From contig OY725488.1 of assembly GCA_963281255.1 (NCBI GenBank), positions 8,901,524 to 8,965,523 on the forward strand: a stretch of 64,000 bases of DNA, read 5' to 3'. Positions 59,722-64,000 of the stretch are shown here, in pieces. The notes beneath the pieces were generated by a model. It saw only the letters and a program-made list of their open reading frames with translations, did not search any database and was not told the DNA's origin. How positions within the stretch are numbered: the first letter of the stretch is position 1; each line of letters starts with the position of its first letter. Source of the DNA: Aphrocallistes beatrix (Eukaryota > Porifera > Hexactinellida > Sceptrulophora > Aphrocallistidae). Both the position numbers and the translations under genes were made by a program.

Positions 59722-61704
59722 TCACGATTCCTCAATATCCATCTCACTATCAGAAATGTTAAACTTCTCCCTGACACGCTCCTTAATCAGCGCAGATCGG
59801 ATAACCTTCCTCCACCTTTCGAAAACCTTTTTCTCTCTCACAGTTCTTTCTTTCTCTCGCTTCGCCTCCTCGTTCTCTCTCCACGCCTCCCTGATCAGCT
59901 GTTCATTCTCCCGCGCCACCACGACACCTCTGAACACAGGGAAGCATGTGATCATGTGGAATTCCCAGCCTACCATCGCCAGAGCATAGTCAATGCCTAG
60001 CTTCTTCGCGATGGGCGCTACCCCTGTCAGCTCTATATGCGCGGCTCCTTCAGGAAGCATGGATGGCTGGAACATTTCCACATTTCCGAACTCGTTTTTC
60101 GGAATCTTCCCATCAACCACTGGCGGCGGAATGTAGATCTCCGTTTGCCACTTCCCAAACAATTCAATCATCCTGTCCCCCTCTTCTTCCGCCCCCGGTT
60201 TGATCCTCCCCTTGACTGTCTTGTACGCTGACACCCCCCTACTTATAACCCGCCCCTCCTTCAACCAGTTCTCCCGGGTGTGCAGCTCCACTACGTTCCT
60301 CCGGAAATACACCTTCTCTCCTCGGAAGCTTCCAGCAGCTGTGCAGTCCTCAGGGTGGATAGCTTGGAACTTGAGGAGGTGTCTCTCTAACGTGTAGTAT
60401 GGGTTGCTTTTAAAGTGTGATAACGTAGCCGGTAATGGCAGTGAGAGCTGAGTCTCCTCTAGCACACGGCGCTCCAACTCATCTTCCTCACTCGCTGGCG
60501 CTGAATATTTCGCTAGAATACTATTCCACGCCTCGTTGTCTGGACGGAGTTTGGCGTGCTTGCCCCCCCATTCCAAGCTGTAGCGAGCTGTCACGTCCTT
60601 GAGCCGCCCTTCCGCTTCGGAGCCTACCACGTAGATGAGAGGGCCGGGTGAGGCCAGCTGTGCACACCTGTCAGGTGTTGCTAGCTCTCCTTGGTGGTAG
60701 TGGAGTGGTCTCCATCCCTCTTCGAGTCTGACCTCTATCCATTCATTATATGGCGTGGCTTCCTCTGAAACAGGTGACTGTGGTGTGCAGATATCTTGCT
60801 TACTCACTCGGATATTCGTCTCCGGAATTGCTAACTCATTCTCAGATATTTTTGATTTAGATTTTGGCATTTTATTACCTTTTTTACGCTTTTTCGGCGT
60901 TTGAAACTCATCTTCAGAATCAGAATCAGCTGTTTCCTGAGGTGTAGACCTGAATCTATAGTCTACTTTCAGTCTCTTAAGGCGATTAGATTGTCTCGAA
61001 ACTTGCGTGTCACTACAATTCTCGGACTTTGTCTTGAAGTACGGACTCTTTCCTCTACAAGTCGAGGTAGAGCTAGCTGCGGCTATCTTTTTAACTCCGT
61101 CACTACTCCGCTTCTTAATTCGATTATTTGATTTTTTGCTTTGCTCCTCGATTCCCTGAGTGACTATCAAGTTCTGCACTAGCCTAGCTCTGTAGCCTAG
61201 AGCTCTGAGAAGAGAGACGAACACGTGCAACTCCGTGAGTTGAAACTGTGCTATACACACTTGCAGTTCCTTTTCCAGTTCACTTCTCAGATTTCCGAAC
61301 TCTCTTTGAAACCACCACATCACTTGCTCGATGTTAGTTTGAACGAGGCGAGTGTCTGTGTGTGTGCACGCTAGTTGGTCAGGCGTTAGACTCAACAACG
61401 CAGCTTGCAACATCTGCTCACCGCATAGCTTGCTGATGAATAGGGTCCTAGACAGGAGGCACATGACGTGTGTGTTGTGTAGATGTAACCGCTGAGATCT
61501 CTCGTGCATCTTCAAGAACCTATCCACTATAGACAGCTTCTTCTTGCTGATCTGAGGTTGTAGGGTTATCTCCAGAGGGCGAGATGGTGTGATGGTGGCA
61601 GTACTGACAGGGGGTACGTAATTAGAGACCGAACTCTCTACCTCGATCCACTCAGTGTCTGAATCACTGGCAACATCATCACTAGCTTCTCGTCCATCTG
61701 TCAT
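59722..61704 (-). CDS. XPC: XPC/Rad4 DNA-damage recognition protein
   Basis: A single exon of 660 residues (human 940) on the reverse strand. An acidic N-terminus precedes a transglutaminase-like fold (LLSRTLFISKLCG, HVFVSLLRALGYRARLV, later EWIEVRLEEGWRPLHY and IYVVGSEAEGRLKDVTARY). BHD1 follows (SNPYYTLERHLLKFQAIHP, FRGEKVYFRRNVVELHTREN), then BHD2/3 (FGKWQTEIYIPPPVVDGKIP, NEFGNVEMFQPSMLPEGAAH, ARKLGID-like AKKLGIDYALAMVGWEFH). A basic coiled tail ends ALIKERVREKFN, as in human XPC. XPC detects helix-distorting lesions and starts global nucleotide excision repair in the nucleus. The protein is shorter mainly in the N-terminal and central disordered regions. Intronless. Identification is secure because the BHD blocks align almost without gaps. 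Confidence 0.93.
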   Translation of the reverse strand: MTDGREASDDVASDSDTEWIEVESSVSNYVPPVSTATITPSRPLEITLQPQISKKKLSIVDRFLKMHERSQRLHLHNTHVMCLLSRTLFISKLCGEQMLQAALLSLTPDQLACTHTDTRLVQTNIEQVMWWFQREFGNLRSELEKELQVCIAQFQLTELHVFVSLLRALGYRARLVQNLIVTQGIEEQSKKSNNRIKKRSSDGVKKIAAASSTSTCRGKSPYFKTKSENCSDTQVSRQSNRLKRLKVDYRFRSTPQETADSDSEDEFQTPKKRKKGNKMPKSKSKISENELAIPETNIRVSKQDICTPQSPVSEEATPYNEWIEVRLEEGWRPLHYHQGELATPDRCAQLASPGPLIYVVGSEAEGRLKDVTARYSLEWGGKHAKLRPDNEAWNSILAKYSAPASEEDELERRVLEETQLSLPLPATLSHFKSNPYYTLERHLLKFQAIHPEDCTAAGSFRGEKVYFRRNVVELHTRENWLKEGRVISRGVSAYKTVKGRIKPGAEEEGDRMIELFGKWQTEIYIPPPVVDGKIPKNEFGNVEMFQPSMLPEGAAHIELTGVAPIAKKLGIDYALAMVGWEFHMITCFPVFRGVVVARENEQLIREAWRENEEAKREKERTVREKKVFERWRKVIRSALIKERVREKFNISDSEMDIEES

Positions 61705-61777
61705 GACCTCTTTATTGCCACACTTATTTGTTTGTGTGCAAAGCTATGTGATATATCTCGTTTACAATTACTATTTA

Positions 61778-61830
61778 CAAGCGCGCTTCGCTTGCTTGCG
61801 CTGCGCGGCTTGCGAACACTGCGTGTCCAC
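61778..61830. repeat. inverted copy of the GC-rich GCAAGCGAAGCGCGCTTG motif
   Basis: CAAGCGCGCTTCGCTTGCTTGCGCTGCGCGGCTTGCG lies about 75 bp upstream of the XPC start. Inverted copies lie at 62305-62345 and 28040-28088. Confidence 0.6.
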
Positions 61831-61976
61831 AGAGTTGCTTGGGGATATTAGAGAAACAATTCGTCGCTTTCTTGTTCTCTACTAAGTATGCTGAATTGCC
61901 ATTTGCCTGCAGTTACTTTAATTAAATCAGAACTGTAACAGAAAATTTAGGTTCGTGATAAATAGAATTTACTTCG

Positions 61977-62169
61977 TAGCACCTCCCAGTTTCTCAATCA
62001 ATTCTGCACACAAAAAACAACAAAAAACATTGCGTTTTAATATATAAGTATAAGATGTATCTATTGTAAACAAAAATTATAATAATATACAATAATTATA
62101 TAACAATTATATAATTATTATATAATTATTGTATAATTATTATTGATTGAGGAACTGGGAGGTGCTAGA
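61977..62169. repeat. foldback element with TAGCACCTCCCAGTT ends
   Basis: TAGCACCTCCCAGTTTCTCAATCAATT at the left is mirrored by AATTATTATTGATTGAGGAACTGGGAGGTGCTA at the right, around an AT-only TATAATTA-type core. Confidence 0.65.
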
Positions 62170-62660
62170 AATGTGTCTACGATTAAGTTCGAAGATTTAA
62201 GCGAAATCTTCACACCTCGCCGATATAGATGACAAATTGTGCTGACTAATGAAATTCGTTTCTTTTATAATGCGAATACTTTGGGATCAAACAGTAGTGA
62301 CAGTGTCCGCAAGCCGCGGAGCGCAAGCAAGCGAAGCGCGCTTGTTTATATGAAATAGAATCGTGTAAATCGCATTATAAAAACCTGATAATTGATTGGT
62401 TCTCGCTTGAACCAAAGAATTTCAATCACAAATAGTCCCTTCGATTTTATGCGTTGTAAATGTATTCACTACTGTTTAGATCCCAGTGTACTTGTATTTT
62501 ATAAAAGAAACGAATTTCATTGGTCAGCACAATTTGTCACCTATCTCGGCGAGGTGTGAAGATTTCGCTTAGATCTTCGAACTTAATCGTAGACTCATTA
62601 TTATTTACCTGCGTGCCAAATTTCACATTTCTAGCACCTCCCAGTTCCTCAATCAATTCT
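62144..62660. repeat. larger foldback element sharing the TAGCACCTCCCAGTT end
   Basis: The left arm, 62144-62270 (GATTGAGGAACTGGGAGG ... CTACGATTAAGTTCGAAG ... GAAATTCGTTTCTTTTATAA), is mirrored by the right arm, about 62498-62660. The centre carries the GC-rich motif at 62305-62345. The right end continues with the same ACATTGCGTTTTAATATATAAG tail (62682-62705) seen at 62028-62048 beside the smaller foldback. Confidence 0.65.
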
Positions 62661-62705
62661 GGTCAAACAAAAAAAACAAAAAAACATTGCGTTTTAATAT
62701 ATAAG

Positions 62706-62967
62706 ATTTGCACTAATCCCTTAGTCTCTACTAGCATCTACTTCATACGTTTAAACTGAATATTGAGTTTAAACAGGGCATTTTACAAAATTCACAGAAA
62801 TGTGCATTTCACGCTACTTTTATGCTAACCCAGAGACATTATAACTACAGTATATGGTAATATTTGCACTTTAAAAATGTCTGGTTTTTATCTTTAAACG
62901 TTAAAATCCTTTTCATATACACACATAGAACAGTCAAGATTATGTCAGGTGTCAGTGTAGTCTGCTG
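62706..62967. other. intergenic, 3' side of the SLC46-like gene
   Basis: No feature is recognised here. It holds the 3' UTR of the reverse-strand carrier. Confidence 0.35.
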
Positions 62968-64000
62968 TTAGTTCACATCAGTCTCGTCCAGAAGCTGCGA
63001 GCCTTCTGAATTCACGAACTCTTCTTTTTCATATTTTCTTTTAAAGTATTTGAACAGTTCTTGTATGACGAGACATAGGACGGCGAGGGCTGGGATCAAG
63101 GTAACACCTCCTAGGATATAGAATATCCATCCTGGGTCTGATTTCCTGAGGGTTGGATAGAGTGAGTTGAAAACCACGGCACTGATGATCCCACTAATCG
63201 CATTGAGTAGCGAGATTATACTGAACAGACTCCCGTGGTCTTTAGGTTCCACCAGCTTGGAAAGGGAGGAGCGGATTGGTGGTACTCCTAGTGAGGCTAA
63301 GATGGCGATCCCGGGCACAATCCCTAACAGCTCCCAATCCGTTTGAAATAATCCAGTCAGTCCGTAAACCAGCGCGTTGTCAACGATGCTGACTAGAATC
63401 AGGAGGTTGTCCGGAATGCCACACTTGAATAGGATCGGCAGGAACAAGTATAGGCCGAGGCAGCGAGCTAGGTAGGTGAGGCCGAAGTACAGACCCTGTT
63501 TTGACGGTCCCCAGCAGAGTGGGGGGCCTAGGGCGTAGAGAGGGAATATATTGAGAGTTGTCACGACGTCTCCTACGATGAACCCGAACACAGCCAGGTA
63601 GATCGCGAATCTTAACGGGGATTTGTTACGTTTAAACAGGGCAAGAGGAGTTAGCGCCTCTTTGATAAAAAATAGGATTTTTCCTCCAAGATCCTTCGAA
63701 ATTGTTCTTGTGGATTTTTTATTTGATTCTGGGACAAGCAACACGTACAACAGCGTGATACAGTACAGGACGATGACAAGTATGAAGCTCCATAGAAACC
63801 CAAGCCATTCCAGAAGGTAGCCACTGATAAATTGGAACAGGAATGTTCCCATTAGTATGCATGCCTCCAAAATGCTCAGTCTGAAAGTTCTGCGGCGCTC
63901 AGAAGAAAGGTCTGCGAGCATAGCTGATACGGCTATGGTCACGGACTGGTGGGTGCCCCCCAGTCCGTCGATCAGATTTGGAACGAGGATGGAGTAGGGG
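62968..64000 (-). CDS. SLC46-family proton-coupled carrier, C-terminal part (runs off window end)
   Basis: The reverse-strand frame is open from the window edge to the stop at 62968, giving about 344 residues. It begins in mid-protein with PNLIDGLGGTHQSVTIAVSAMLADLS, the family motif after transmembrane helix 4 (GG...ADV/ADL in SLC46A1). About eight hydrophobic helices follow, with the SLC46/MFS loop motifs SSERRRTFRLSILEA, ALYLAVFGF-like IYLAVFGFIVGDV and PPIRSSLSKLVEPKDHGSLFS, and an acidic tail (LLDETDVN). SLC46 proteins are 12-helix major-facilitator carriers; members move folates or muropeptide/immune ligands with protons. Substrate specificity cannot be read from this part. The upstream half of the gene is outside the window. 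Confidence 0.8.
   Translation of the reverse strand, partial: PYSILVPNLIDGLGGTHQSVTIAVSAMLADLSSERRRTFRLSILEACILMGTFLFQFISGYLLEWLGFLWSFILVIVLYCITLLYVLLVPESNKKSTRTISKDLGGKILFFIKEALTPLALFKRNKSPLRFAIYLAVFGFIVGDVVTTLNIFPLYALGPPLCWGPSKQGLYFGLTYLARCLGLYLFLPILFKCGIPDNLLILVSIVDNALVYGLTGLFQTDWELLGIVPGIAILASLGVPPIRSSLSKLVEPKDHGSLFSIISLLNAISGIISAVVFNSLYPTLRKSDPGWIFYILGGVTLIPALAVLCLVIQELFKYFKRKYEKEEFVNSEGSQLLDETDVN

Overview
The window is nuclear DNA of an animal. Spliced genes with GT-AG introns, a calmodulin-like gene, a pre-mRNA splicing WD protein (PLRG1), a cilium inner-microtubule protein (PIERCE2), VPS15, PEX6, HECTD3, a LanC-like protein, PTCD3/mS39, XPC and an SLC46-type carrier together point to a metazoan with motile cilia. 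A very large beta-helix protein with a multi-pass membrane tail resembles a class I associate with sponges, so a sponge or other early-branching invertebrate is my best guess. No species can be named from the sequence.

Layout. 0-7.3 kb: start of a calmodulin-like gene (-), a phospholipase-B-like membrane-anchored GDSL hydrolase (+), the giant beta-helix/multi-pass receptor-like protein (+) and a tiny Maf-like bZIP gene (-). 8.9-13.2 kb: PLRG1 (-, 4 exons). 14.6-15.0 kb: PIERCE2 (-). 15-37 kb: an AT-rich, gene-poor stretch packed with short non-autonomous DNA transposons (hAT-, Mutator-, pogo/Tc1- and TTAA-type), foldback elements and satellite-like arrays. Its only convincing gene is a second tiny bZIP gene (22.7-23.0 kb, -). 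An OTU-protease exon fragment sits inside a transposon-like element at 16 kb. 37-62 kb: dense GC-rich host genes: an orphan DUSP-UBL protein (+), VPS15/PIK3R4 (+, 9 exons, complete), PEX6 (-), HECTD3 (+, 2 exons), a LANCL gene with a frame break (+), PTCD3 (+) and XPC (-). 62-64 kb: a cluster of foldback repeats, then the end of an SLC46-family carrier (-) running off the window.

The most notable structure is in the third intron of VPS15 (5.6 kb). It carries, on the same strand, a single-exon 1178-residue gene with an apparently complete Mutator-type DDE core (D630, D730, E897 and a C-x2-H motif), ten tandem copies of an 8-residue acidic repeat and a C-terminal PHD finger. Other VPS15 introns are only 53-73 nt, or become about that size when a datable insertion is subtracted. 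The same is seen in PLRG1 and HECTD3, so intron length here is largely a record of transposon insertion. Eight to nine base target duplications can be read directly around many of these insertions.

How the genes work together: VPS15 is the scaffold of the PI3-kinase VPS34 complex, PEX6 recycles the peroxisomal import receptor, HECTD3 is a ubiquitin ligase, and the DUSP-UBL protein looks like the N-terminal module of a USP4/11/15 deubiquitinase without its protease. HECTD3-LANCL-PTCD3 and DUSP-UBL/VPS15 are head-to-tail with gaps of only 112-142 bp, which looks operon-like or at least promoter-compressed.
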